From: Dehalococcoidia bacterium
GTDB taxonomy: Bacteria; Chloroflexota; Dehalococcoidia; GIF9; UBA5629
Direction: 5' to 3'
DNA: 64,000 nt
Assembly (NCBI GenBank): GCA_041653995.1
Contig: JBAZEK010000003.1
Location: forward strand, 186,001-250,000
The notes under the pieces are model-generated. The model did no database searches, was not told the origin of the DNA, and was given only the letters and a program-made list of their open reading frames with translations. Made by a program: the position numbers and the translations under genes. Positions 17,270-24,773 of this stretch are shown here, in pieces (within the stretch, counting starts at the first letter, position 1; each line of letters begins with the position of its first letter).

Positions 17270-18423
17270 AGAAATACCAGGCGCAGATACACAGGTGCTT
17301 CAGGTGCGGTTACTGCAAATTCCCGACCGACTACTCTGCCATAAATTGCCCCTCTTACAACAGGTTCCGGTTTGATACCTATTCCACGGGTGGCAGGTTG
17401 TGGCTGACATATGGGTGGCTGAAAGGCGAACTGCCCTGGTCGGAGCACCTTGCCGAGATTCTCTACGCGTGCACCAACTGCAAGAACTGCACCGAGCAGT
17501 GCCCGATGAAGTTTGCCCCCGACATCGTGGAATGGATAATCGGCGCCAGGAGCGATATGGTGGAACAGGGGAAAATCCCCGCCAGGGTCAAGCGCTTCCT
17601 CGAATCCGTTTACAATTATGGTAACCCTTTTAAATACCTGCAAAATGAACGCGCTTCCTGGGCGAACGGAACCAGGAAATATGAGAAAGGCGACGATTTT
17701 CTGCTGTATATCGGCTGCCTTGGCTCTTACGATGAAAACGGCCAGAAAATGGCAAGGAACCTGGTCAGCTTACTGGAAAAAGCAGGCTTGTCCTTCGGCA
17801 TACTGGGCAACGACGAGGAGTGCTGCGGCAACGAAGTGTATTCCCTGGGAGAGACCGAATTGTTTAACGCATTGGCAAAAAAGAACATCGATAAATTCAG
17901 GGAATTAGATGTAAAAAAGGTTATCACCCTGTGCCCTCACGGTTACAATATCATGAAGAATCAGTACCAGGGCATGGGGTATTCCTTCGAAGTCCACCAC
18001 TATACACAGGTGCTGGATAGCCTGATGAAGGACAAAATGCTCAAGCCTAAGGCTGGTAAACAAAAGGTCACATACCATGACCCGTGTTACCTGGGCAGGC
18101 ACAATAAAGTATATGATGCGCCTCGCAGTGCCCTGCAAAGCCTGAATGGAATCGATCTCATTGAGATGGGCAGAAATAAGGCCGATGCCTTTTGCTGCGG
18201 CGGGGGCAGCGGCAATTTTGTGACCGATTACCTGGCCGGTGGAAAGGATAGCCCTGCCAGGACCAGGGTACGTGAAGCCGGACAAACAGGGGCTTCTACA
18301 CTTGCCGTGGCCTGCCCCGGGTGCATGGTAATGTTCACAGATGCGATCAAGGCAGAAGGTTTGGAAGATAAGATGCGCTTAATGGATATTTCCGCGATAA
18401 TCCGAGAATCAATAGGCACTTAG
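17266..18423 (+). CDS. HdrD-like iron-sulfur protein 4, partner of the GlcD-like flavoprotein
   Basis: A 385-residue protein with both CCG repeats intact: first IGCLGSYD, DEECCGNEV and LCPHG (final Cys partly altered), second HDPCYLG, AFCCGGGSGNF and ACPGC. The N-terminal Fe-S motifs are CFRCGYC and CTNCKNCTEQCPM. It is the most canonical HdrD of the four in this cluster. Its start overlaps the GlcD stop. The pair resembles D-lactate dehydrogenase/HdrD systems of sulfate reducers that feed electrons to the membrane or to DsrMK. The operon ends at a terminator about 22 nt downstream. Confidence 0.85.
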   Translation: MKKYQAQIHRCFRCGYCKFPTDYSAINCPSYNRFRFDTYSTGGRLWLTYGWLKGELPWSEHLAEILYACTNCKNCTEQCPMKFAPDIVEWIIGARSDMVEQGKIPARVKRFLESVYNYGNPFKYLQNERASWANGTRKYEKGDDFLLYIGCLGSYDENGQKMARNLVSLLEKAGLSFGILGNDEECCGNEVYSLGETELFNALAKKNIDKFRELDVKKVITLCPHGYNIMKNQYQGMGYSFEVHHYTQVLDSLMKDKMLKPKAGKQKVTYHDPCYLGRHNKVYDAPRSALQSLNGIDLIEMGRNKADAFCCGGGSGNFVTDYLAGGKDSPARTRVREAGQTGASTLAVACPGCMVMFTDAIKAEGLEDKMRLMDISAIIRESIGT

Positions 18424-18444
18424 AAGATCTGCGACGTTTATACA

Positions 18445-18483
18445 AGGATGGGGCCGTTGCCGTCACGGCAACGACCCCATCCT
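18445..18483. terminator. Bidirectional terminator hairpin
   Basis: AGGATGGGG at 18445 pairs with CCCCATCCT ending at 18483. The inner arms CGTTGCCG and CGGCAACG continue the stem after a single C/A mismatch. It separates the convergent HdrD-like gene and the small DUF2892 gene and can serve both. Confidence 0.85.
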
Positions 18484-18488
18484 GCAAT

Positions 18489-18695
18489 CTATTTCTTAAT
18501 CGTGGAGATCTTCAGAAGGGAATACAATCCGCAATATCCGGTTATTCCCGTTATCAGTGCGATCAGGCCCAGTATACCGACTACAATGACGGCCCATAAA
18601 TCCCAGGACCCCATAAAATACATTGCCAGACCAATTAAAATGATGCCGACGATAACCCTGATTACGCGATCCGCCGTTCCCTCGTTTCTCTTCAT
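18489..18695 (-). CDS. DUF2892 small membrane protein
   Basis: A 68-residue protein starting MKRNEGTADRVIRV, the typical opening of DUF2892/YgaP-like inner-membrane proteins. Two hydrophobic helices follow (VIVGIILIGLAMYF and LWAVIVVGILGLIALITGI) and the end is TGYCGLYSLLKI. The start chosen is the ATG after GGGAGG; an in-frame ATG 21 nt upstream would include the ribosome-binding site. The family often accompanies rhodanese or sulfur-transfer genes; the function is unknown. Confidence 0.85.
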   Translation of the reverse strand: MKRNEGTADRVIRVIVGIILIGLAMYFMGSWDLWAVIVVGILGLIALITGITGYCGLYSLLKISTIKK

Positions 18696-18785
18696 ATAAC
18701 CGACCTCCCTGACCAAATTCTAAGACCTTTGTGTATGGAGGTCAATTACGTCGCGATTTGTCTGCAACTTACTGCAACACCTCGT

Positions 18786-18837
18786 TTGACCAAAAATATC
18801 AGACACCATATAATGATTATGGGCATATGCCCATAAT
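18786..18837 (+). promoter_or_regulatory. Promoter with 22-bp perfect palindrome for the DUF134 operon
   Basis: TTGACC (18786-18791) and TATAAT (18809-18814) lie 17 nt apart. A perfect 22-bp palindrome, with core TGGGCATATGCCCA, occupies 18816-18837, directly over the expected transcription start. The ATG of the DUF134 regulator is 19 nt downstream. Position and symmetry suggest a dimeric repressor site, probably for autoregulation by the DUF134 protein. Confidence 0.75.
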
Positions 18838-18856
18838 GTAGTAGTCTGAGGTTATA

Positions 18857-19330
18857 ATGCCACGACCAAGAAAATGCCGCAGGATCGCCTTCATGCCAGG
18901 GATTAATTATTACAAACCGGCAGGTGTGCCGCTGAGGTTCCTGGATGAAGTCTGCCTGTCTTTTGAAGAGATCGAGGCAGTGCGCCTTAAAGACCTGGAA
19001 GATCTCGACCAGGAGCAATCAGCGGGACGTATGAACATATCCCGCTCCACTTTTCAGCGGGTGCTGGAATCGGCGCGTAGAAAGATCGCCGACGCGCTAC
19101 TGAGTGGTAAAGCAATCAGGATCGAAGGTGGTAATGTCGAAATTATTCCGCACCGTTACGTTTGCGAAAACGGCCACCAGTGGGATGTGCCGCACGAGCA
19201 GGCCATGGCAGAACCTCTGCAGGCATGCCCTGTTTGCAATACCACCGCACCAGGTTTGCTGACAGAGACTAATTTAACCCGAGGGCGTGGAAGAGGGGGC
19301 AGATGCCATCGAGGAGGACCAAGCCGCTGA
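18857..19330 (+). CDS. DUF134 (UPF0251) helix-turn-helix regulator with C-terminal zinc-ribbon-like tail
   Basis: A 157-residue protein. Residues 1-95 match DUF134: MPRPRKCRRI, a glycine/proline turn, then a sigma-like HTH (FEEIEAVRLKDLEDLDQEQS and MNISRSTFQRVLESARRK). The C-terminal part has CENGHQW and CPVCNT, which would bind a metal, and an Arg/Gly-rich tail. In Desulfovibrio, DUF134-type genes occur with orange-protein (ORP) genes, as here. It heads the cluster and is preceded by a palindromic operator, so it is the likely local regulator. Confidence 0.85.
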   Translation: MPRPRKCRRIAFMPGINYYKPAGVPLRFLDEVCLSFEEIEAVRLKDLEDLDQEQSAGRMNISRSTFQRVLESARRKIADALLSGKAIRIEGGNVEIIPHRYVCENGHQWDVPHEQAMAEPLQACPVCNTTAPGLLTETNLTRGRGRGGRCHRGGPSR

Positions 19331-19374
19331 AATGGTCGGTCAGCGTGTATTGAAAATGCAGAAGGAGATGAAAA

Positions 19375-19641
19375 ATGCCATACGGAAGAGGCTACGGAAT
19401 GGTAGGGGGTTTCAGGGGAGCCTATGCTGCCTGGCCGTATATCGGCCGCGGCCGTGGAGGCCTTCCCAGGTGCGGGTATTACTTCGATAACCCGGCCAAC
19501 TATATGCCCGGCTATCAGGGTAAAGCGCCCGCTGCCGCAGATTATGATCTGGGCGACCTGAAAAACACTGTGTCCACCTTGAAAGAAAGGCTGTCACGGA
19601 TGCAGGCAACAATTAGCGAGATGGAACGACGGGGGTCTTAA
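19375..19641 (+). CDS. DUF5320-type small protein (Gly/Arg/Tyr-rich N terminus, coiled-coil C terminus)
   Basis: An 88-residue protein. The N-terminal half is rich in Gly, Tyr and Arg (MPYGRGYGMVGGFRGAY). Residues 56-86 form a heptad-like coiled coil (LKNTVSTLKERLSRMQATISEMER). This layout matches the DUF5320 proteins found with ORP and NifX-like genes in anaerobes. AGGAGATGAAAA precedes the ATG. The role is unknown; a scaffold or metal-cluster chaperone is possible. Confidence 0.75.
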   Translation: MPYGRGYGMVGGFRGAYAAWPYIGRGRGGLPRCGYYFDNPANYMPGYQGKAPAAADYDLGDLKNTVSTLKERLSRMQATISEMERRGS

Positions 19642-19704
19642 CTGGCCACTGCATTCACTCATCTACTAATTTCCTGAAAAATATAAATAACTGGAGGTAT
19701 TCAA

Positions 19705-19968
19705 ATGCCAGGATTTGATGGAACCGGGCCAAGGGGTCTTGGCCCCATGACAGGCGGAGCAAGGGGCTTCTGCGTAACGCCGGCAGGCAACATCGGCGCG
19801 GGTTACGGTCGCGGCTTTGCACACCGCGGCTACGGACCGGATTATGGGCCGGTTTACCAGGCTCCGCCCAATCAGCAGGAGATCATACAGCTCAGAAACG
19901 ATATTAACCAGTTGTTAAATGAGCTTGAAAATCTGGAGGCAAGGATCGATCAAATGGAGAAACGCTAA
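19705..19968 (+). CDS. DUF5320 protein
   Basis: An 87-residue protein starting MPGFDGTGPRGLGPMTGGARG, the characteristic DUF5320 opening. The middle is Gly/Tyr-rich and contains one Cys (GFCVTP). The C-terminal third is a coiled coil (IIQLRNDINQLLNELENLEA). A good ribosome-binding site (CTGGAGG) lies before the ATG. It is a partner or paralogue of the preceding gene in the ORP-type cluster. Function unknown. Confidence 0.85.
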   Translation: MPGFDGTGPRGLGPMTGGARGFCVTPAGNIGAGYGRGFAHRGYGPDYGPVYQAPPNQQEIIQLRNDINQLLNELENLEARIDQMEKR

Positions 19969-20015
19969 CCCAGATATTGCCAGACAGGCTAAATGAATAG
20001 ATTAGGAGGAAAAGT

Positions 20016-20381
20016 ATGAAATTAGCAGTGACTGCCACCGGACAGGGTCTCGATGCCGATGTTGACCCGCGTTTCGGCAGGTGCGACTATTTTATCTTTG
20101 TCGACCCGGATACGATGGATTTCGTAGCGGTTGCCAACAATGCTTCCGCAGGCGGCGCCGGCATCGCTGCCGGCCAGACGGTAGTAACGTACGGCGCAAA
20201 AGTTGTATTGACCGGTGACTGCGGGCCAAATGCCTATCAGGTTCTTTCGGCTGCCGGTGTTGAGGTCTACACCGGCGTTTCCGGAAAGGTAAAAGATGCT
20301 ATCAATGATTATAAAGCAGGTAAACTCAATGCCATCGGTCAGGCCACTGTACAACCTCACCATGGTCTATCTGCCGGTTAG
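20016..20381 (+). CDS. NifX/NifB-like (dinitrogenase Fe-Mo cofactor family) ORP-type protein 1
   Basis: A 121-residue protein of the NifX/NafY family. MKLAVTATGQGLDADVDPRFGRCDYF is the family's N-terminal signature, followed by AGIAAGQTVVTYGAKVVLTGDCGPNA. Members bind metal-sulfur clusters; the Desulfovibrio orange protein binds a Mo-Cu cluster. No nitrogenase genes are in the window, so nitrogen fixation is not implied. AGGAGGAAAAGT precedes the ATG. Confidence 0.88.
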   Translation: MKLAVTATGQGLDADVDPRFGRCDYFIFVDPDTMDFVAVANNASAGGAGIAAGQTVVTYGAKVVLTGDCGPNAYQVLSAAGVEVYTGVSGKVKDAINDYKAGKLNAIGQATVQPHHGLSAG

Positions 20382-20419
20382 TGATAAAAAGTATAAAAGT
20401 ATTGAAAGGAGGTAAGACA

Positions 20420-20704
20420 ATGCCAAGAGGAGATATGACAGGTCCACCTCAAGGTGGCGCAGGAAGAGGGACAGGAGCTGGTGGAGGAGCTGGTGGAGGC
20501 GCAGGCAGAGGTAAAGGCATGGGTGCTGGCGGAGGCGCAGGCAGAGGAATGGGTGGAGGTAGAATGGGAGGCAGTCGTCCCGGCGCAGGGCCGGGCGGAG
20601 AATGTGTTTGTCCTCAATGCGGAGCTAAAGTGGCACACCAGGCCGGTAAACCCTGTTATAGCATCAGCTGTCCCAAATGCGGCACAAAGCTGACCAGAGG
20701 TTAA
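20420..20704 (+). CDS. Glycine-rich protein with C-terminal zinc ribbon
   Basis: A 94-residue protein. It begins MPRGDMTGPPQGG, then about 45 residues of low-complexity Gly/Ala/Arg/Met repeats (GGGAGRG-type units), then a zinc ribbon (CVCPQCGAKV and CPKCGTKL). The start at 20420 is preferred because AAAGGAGG sits 7 nt upstream. The stop codon is directly followed by the ATG of the MinD-like gene, so the two are coupled. The N terminus resembles DUF5320 proteins. Function unknown. Confidence 0.8.
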   Translation: MPRGDMTGPPQGGAGRGTGAGGGAGGGAGRGKGMGAGGGAGRGMGGGRMGGSRPGAGPGGECVCPQCGAKVAHQAGKPCYSISCPKCGTKLTRG

Positions 20705-21565
20705 ATGATAATTTCTGTTGCCAGCGGCAAAGGCGGAACAGGGAAGACACTTGTATCCACCAGCCTGGCTATATGTATCAGCGCTAAGGAAAAGGTGCAG
20801 TTACTCGACTGTGATGTCGAGGAGCCCAACGATCACCTTTTCCTCAGACCGGTCATTACAACCAGCGAAACGGTCAGCATACCCGTTCCGAAGGTGGACT
20901 ATGCCAAATGCAACTTCTGTGGGGAATGTGCGCGGGTATGCGCCTACAAGGCTTTAGCCGTGGTGCCCGGTAGCGTGCTTGTATTCGACCAGTTGTGCCA
21001 CGGCTGCGGCGCCTGCAGTTATCTCTGCCCCGAAAGTGCTATCTGCGAAGAAGGCAGGGAGATGGGCGTTGTGGAGTCAGGAAATGCGGGTGACATCGAA
21101 TTCGTGCAGGGCAGGCTCACCGTCGGCGAAGCAATGGCTGTCCCCGTTATCCGCAGGGTTAAAACAAAGATCAATCGTGATAGACTTGCCATACTGGATG
21201 TTTCACCGGGCACATCATGCCCCGTAGTGGAAACCATTAAGGACAGCGATTACTGTTTGCTGGTCACAGAGCCGACGCCCTTCGGACTGCATGATCTGGA
21301 ACTTGCAGTTGAGACGGTCAGGCAACTGGGTATCCCCTGCGGTGTGATCGTCAATCGTGCTGTCAGCGGGGAAACCCTGGTACATGAATATTGCATCCGT
21401 GAAGGCATACCTGTCCTGCTCGACATACCCCTCGACAGGGGTATCGCCCACCTCTACTCCGAAGGTGTCACACTGGCCGAGGGCATATCGCAATGGCAGG
21501 ATTCATTTACGAATGTATACACTGAAATCAGGGAAGCTTTACATGAAAGAAGTCGTTGTGCTTAG
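20705..21565 (+). CDS. MinD-superfamily P-loop ATPase with inserted ferredoxin domain 1
   Basis: A 286-residue ATPase. The deviant Walker A is ASGKGGTGKT (residues 5-14). Two [4Fe-4S] motifs are inserted at about residues 62-110 (CNFCGECARVCAYKAL, CHGCGACSYLCPESAI). The switch and base-binding regions follow (LDVSPGTSCPV, LLVTEPTPFGLHDLEL). Such proteins come in pairs in the Desulfovibrio ORP cluster and probably assemble or insert a metal cluster. It starts at once after the preceding stop and overlaps the next gene by 23 nt. Confidence 0.9.
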   Translation: MIISVASGKGGTGKTLVSTSLAICISAKEKVQLLDCDVEEPNDHLFLRPVITTSETVSIPVPKVDYAKCNFCGECARVCAYKALAVVPGSVLVFDQLCHGCGACSYLCPESAICEEGREMGVVESGNAGDIEFVQGRLTVGEAMAVPVIRRVKTKINRDRLAILDVSPGTSCPVVETIKDSDYCLLVTEPTPFGLHDLELAVETVRQLGIPCGVIVNRAVSGETLVHEYCIREGIPVLLDIPLDRGIAHLYSEGVTLAEGISQWQDSFTNVYTEIREALHERSRCA

Positions 21566-22406
21566 CGGCAAAGGCGGAACAGGAAAGACAAGCATTGCCG
21601 GCTGTTTTGCTGCCCTGGCGCACAATAAAGTGCTGTCGGATTGCGATGTGGACGCCGCCGACCTGCACCTGCTTCTGCAGCCAACCGACAGGCAGACAGA
21701 GGAATTCTGGAGCGGTCAGATCGCCCACATCGATGAAACCACCTGCACCGGATGCGGTCTGTGTCAGGAGTTATGCCGGTTTGACGCTATCCATAATTTT
21801 CAGGTCAGCCGCGTTTCTTGTGAAGGCTGCGGTTTCTGCGCACATATCTGTCCTGTCAACGCCATTACAATGCAGGATAACATGGCCGGTCACTGGTATA
21901 TTTCGGATACCAAATACGGACCACTGGTACGCGCCCGCCTGGGTATAGCGCAGGAGAACTCCGGCAAACTGGTTGCGCTGGTCAGGCAACAGGCCAGAAA
22001 AATTGCTGCGGATAAAGGCTATTCTACTATCATCACGGACGGACCTCCCGGCATAGGCTGTCCGGTGATTTCATCGCTTTCCGGCGCCGATCTGGCGCTG
22101 CTGGTTACCGAGCCAACGGTATCGGGCTTGCACGACCTGGAACGTGTTATCGAAGTCTGCCGCCATTTTAGAGTGCCCGCCACAGTGTGTATTAACAAAT
22201 ATGATATCAACGAGGAGAAGGCCTCAAAGATAGAAGAACACTGCGCCGATATCGGGATCAAGGTATCCGGGAAGATACCCTTCGATACCGCTGTAAACCG
22301 TGCGGTCGCACATGGCATCCCGCTGGTGGAATACGGCGAAGGACCGGCAACCGGAGAGGTCAAGCGGCTCTGGAAGAATATCGAAGAACTTATATCGCCC
22401 GATTAA
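21543..22406 (+). CDS. MinD-superfamily P-loop ATPase with inserted ferredoxin domain 2
   Basis: A 287-residue paralogue of the preceding ATPase. Walker A is LSGKGGTGKTS at the N terminus; the ferredoxin motifs are CTGCGLCQELCRFDAI and CEGCGFCAHICPVNAI; the Walker B region is ITDGPPGIGCPV. The start at 21543 is chosen because the P-loop strand MKEVVVLSG begins there; a longer reading frame upstream is out of family. It probably forms a heterodimer with the first ATPase to handle the NifX-like proteins' cluster. Confidence 0.9.
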   Translation: MKEVVVLSGKGGTGKTSIAGCFAALAHNKVLSDCDVDAADLHLLLQPTDRQTEEFWSGQIAHIDETTCTGCGLCQELCRFDAIHNFQVSRVSCEGCGFCAHICPVNAITMQDNMAGHWYISDTKYGPLVRARLGIAQENSGKLVALVRQQARKIAADKGYSTIITDGPPGIGCPVISSLSGADLALLVTEPTVSGLHDLERVIEVCRHFRVPATVCINKYDINEEKASKIEEHCADIGIKVSGKIPFDTAVNRAVAHGIPLVEYGEGPATGEVKRLWKNIEELISPD

Positions 22407-22422
22407 TTATCAGGAGAACATT

Positions 22423-22662
22423 ATGCCTATTTATGATTACGCCTGCGAAGATTGCGGACACCGTTTTGAACTCAAGCACGAAATGGGCGGCGCCTGTGAT
22501 CTCAAATGCCCATCCTGTAGTAGCAGTTCTGTAAGTAAACAGATTTCGATGCCCGGCCTGATCAGAACTGAAGCCAAACCGCAGGGCGGGCAGACATGCT
22601 GCGGGCGCACCGAGCGCTGTGATAAACCTCCCTGTTCTTCAGGAGGGCAGTGCCACAAGTAA
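22423..22662 (+). CDS. FmdB-type zinc-ribbon protein
   Basis: A 79-residue protein beginning MPIYDYACEDCGHRFE, the FmdB regulatory-protein signature, with CPSC completing the zinc ribbon. The C-terminal 30 residues are Cys-rich (CCGRTERC, PPCSSGGQCHK), which is unusual and could bind a further metal. CAGGAG is 8 nt before the ATG. It lies in the ORP-type cluster after the MinD pair. Function unknown. Confidence 0.82.
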   Translation: MPIYDYACEDCGHRFELKHEMGGACDLKCPSCSSSSVSKQISMPGLIRTEAKPQGGQTCCGRTERCDKPPCSSGGQCHK

Positions 22663-22704
22663 TAGCTGAAGGATACCGCTATTAAATAAAAGAAGGAGTT
22701 TTAC

Positions 22705-23043
22705 ATGAAGTATGCGATACCCGTAAACGGAGGAATATTATCGGCGCATTTCGGCCACTGCGAGCAATTTGCCCTGATCGACGCCGACGAAAAGAGCAAG
22801 AGTATCATTCGAAAAGAGCTGGTAGCCTCACCGGCGCATCAGCCGGGACTTTTACCGCCATGGCTGGCCAAACAGGGTGTACAGGTAGTGATCGCCGGTG
22901 GTATGGGCGGCAACGCCATCTCTCTTTTCCAGCAAAACGGCATCAATGTACTGCTGGGCGCACCGGCTGCCGAACCTGAAAAGATAGTTATCGATTATCT
23001 CAATGGCAATCTTGTGACCGGCGATAACGCCTGCGACCACTAA
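22705..23043 (+). CDS. NifX-like ORP-type protein 2
   Basis: A 112-residue protein of the dinitrogenase iron-molybdenum cofactor family: MKYAIPVNGGILSAHFGHCEQFAL, then VVIAGGMGGNAISLFQQNGINVLLG. The HFGHCEQF segment with its Cys and histidines is the usual metal-site region. It is one of three NifX-like paralogues in 4.7 kb. AAGGAG precedes the ATG. Confidence 0.88.
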   Translation: MKYAIPVNGGILSAHFGHCEQFALIDADEKSKSIIRKELVASPAHQPGLLPPWLAKQGVQVVIAGGMGGNAISLFQQNGINVLLGAPAAEPEKIVIDYLNGNLVTGDNACDH

Positions 23044-23077
23044 TCGCACGGCTGAAGAAGCACAATTATAGGAAACA

Positions 23078-23857
23078 GTGGTAGCAGTCGATATGTCTAT
23101 TATTTACGGCCCTGTTCCATCCTGGCGTCTGGGGAGATCTCTCGGCATAGACATGGTTTCGACCCGCCTTAAAACCTGCTCGTTCGACTGCGTCTATTGC
23201 CAGTTAGGAAGCACATTAAACAGGCAAGCCGCCAGAAAGGAGTTCGTTTCGCTCAAGAGCCTGGAGCATGAACTTGGTTCGCTGCCGCCGATAGAGGCGG
23301 ATTATGCGACTTTCTCCGGTGTCGGAGAGCCTGCGCTTGCAAGCAATATCGGAGAAGCCATTGAGATGGCCCGACGATCATTGAGTATTCCTATCGCCGT
23401 ACTGACAAATTCATCTCTGTTATATCAACAGCATGTACGTGAGGAATTAGCCGGCGCAGATATGGTGGTTGCCAAGCTGGACGCTCCTGACGATGACCTG
23501 TTACATGTTATCAACAGGCCTGTATTCAGCCTGTCTTTTCACCGGTTAATTGAAGGAATCAGATCATTTCGTTCCATATTCGACGGAAAGCTGGCTCTCC
23601 AGTTAATGTTCATGCAGACAAACCGGCGGAAAGGACCTCAGCTGGCTGAATTAGTTAAGGCTCTTGACCCGGATGAGATCCAGATCAACACGCCACTCAG
23701 ACCATGCCCGGTCAAACCATTGAATCGATCTGAGCTATCTCAAATAAGGAGAGATTTTTCCGGCTTCAAGCACGTTATTGACGTCTACCAAGCTGCAAAG
23801 CCGGCTGTATTACCACTAAATCAACAGCAAACGAAGCGCCGCAGACCTCAAGCGTAG
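23078..23857 (+). CDS. Radical SAM protein (COG0731-like)
   Basis: A 259-residue radical SAM protein. IYGPVPSWRLGRSLGID followed by CSFDCVYCQLG (CX3CX2C) is typical of the COG0731 group often placed beside ORP/NifX-like genes. FSGVGEPALA provides the SAM-binding motif. The start given is GTG at 23078 with AGGA upstream; ATG at 23093 is the alternative. It may modify a protein or cofactor in the cluster; the substrate is unknown. Confidence 0.82.
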   Translation: MVAVDMSIIYGPVPSWRLGRSLGIDMVSTRLKTCSFDCVYCQLGSTLNRQAARKEFVSLKSLEHELGSLPPIEADYATFSGVGEPALASNIGEAIEMARRSLSIPIAVLTNSSLLYQQHVREELAGADMVVAKLDAPDDDLLHVINRPVFSLSFHRLIEGIRSFRSIFDGKLALQLMFMQTNRRKGPQLAELVKALDPDEIQINTPLRPCPVKPLNRSELSQIRRDFSGFKHVIDVYQAAKPAVLPLNQQQTKRRRPQA

Positions 23858-23940
23858 CTAATATAATCAGCATGAATCAGATATTAAATCGAAACGAAAC
23901 CTGCATAAAAGATCTTTTTACATTTGTCTGCTTTTTACGT

Positions 23941-24309
23941 ATGAAGTACAATCCGATAGTGCCGGTGCCCGTCCTGCAGGACCCCACCGGAAAATTTAAA
24001 CAGGTGGCGATGACTGAAATGGAAAGAATCAATCTTGAGCCTAACTATACTTGTAACGAAGTACCGGGCAGGTGCTTGAAGTGTCTTGCCGAGAAAGAGC
24101 TGGATAACTGCCTGTTCGCATTGCTCAGCGAGCAATCCAGTGATGAAGAATTGCAGCAGCGTTATGAGGCACTGCTGGCATTGTTGGAGTCTCCTGACTT
24201 AGAGAAGCTGCGGAGCGAGGCGGAGAGACTGCTTTCCGAGGGCAAGCAGGTTAAAGTAAAGGTAGACTATGATGCAGGCAACCTGCAGTGCAAGTTAATT
24301 GTTGATTAA
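23941..24309 (+). CDS. Uncharacterised protein, related at its C terminus to the protein at 27800
   Basis: A protein of about 122 residues that I do not recognise. It has a CX2C pair (GRCLKCLAEKELDNC) in the middle and a C-terminal block, LEKLRSEAERLLSEGKQVKVKVDY, that resembles the C terminus of the small protein at 27800-28084. No good ribosome-binding site is seen. A second in-frame ATG at 23872 would add 23 residues that look non-coding. It lies between the radical SAM gene and a NifX-like gene. Confidence 0.6.
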   Translation: MKYNPIVPVPVLQDPTGKFKQVAMTEMERINLEPNYTCNEVPGRCLKCLAEKELDNCLFALLSEQSSDEELQQRYEALLALLESPDLEKLRSEAERLLSEGKQVKVKVDYDAGNLQCKLIVD

Positions 24310-24326
24310 AACAGGAGAAATAAACT

Positions 24327-24725
24327 ATGAAAATCGCAGTGGTCACTGACGACGAATCTACAATCTGTCAGCATTTCGGCAGGGCGCAATACTACATGGT
24401 CTTTAACATGGATAACGGGAAGATCACCGGCAAGGAGAGGCGCGACAAGCTGGGACATCGCCATTTCGCCAGCCAGGAAAGCGGACATGGTGCCGCAACT
24501 GGTCCGCACGGATACGATACAGATTCACAGAGAAAACACGCCAGTATGGCTGAGGCGATTAAAGACTGCCATGTACTGATCGCCGGAGGCATGGGTATGG
24601 GCGCCTATGACAGCATGAAAAGCTACAATATCGAACCAATTGTAACCGATGTTTCAAGCATTGAAGATGCGATTAAATTATTTGCAGAGGGCAAGTTGCC
24701 CAACCTGATGGATCGGTTGCATTAA
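24327..24725 (+). CDS. NifX-like ORP-type protein 3 with a His-rich insert
   Basis: A 132-residue protein of the NifX family: MKIAVVTDDESTICQHFGRAQYYMVF, then VLIAGGMGMGAYDSMKSYNIEPIVTD. Between them is a stretch of about 35 residues rich in His and Gly (RRDKLGHRHF, SGHGAATGPHGYD, RKHAS) that could bind metal. ACAGGAG precedes the ATG. It is the third NifX-like protein in the cluster and overall resembles the orange-protein type. Confidence 0.87.
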   Translation: MKIAVVTDDESTICQHFGRAQYYMVFNMDNGKITGKERRDKLGHRHFASQESGHGAATGPHGYDTDSQRKHASMAEAIKDCHVLIAGGMGMGAYDSMKSYNIEPIVTDVSSIEDAIKLFAEGKLPNLMDRLH

Positions 24726-24773
24726 TCGGTTTTTAATCGGTTGAAATAAATGAGCGATAAAAAGGAGGAGGTC

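Noticed and set aside
18770..18860. A sigma-54 promoter before the ORP cluster, as in Desulfovibrio
   Set aside because: No TGGCAC-N5-TTGC-like element is visible, while a good sigma-A-type promoter is.
20016..24725. NifX-like proteins as evidence for nitrogen fixation
   Set aside because: No nifHDK, nifE/N or nifB is present, and the neighbours match the orange-protein type of cluster.
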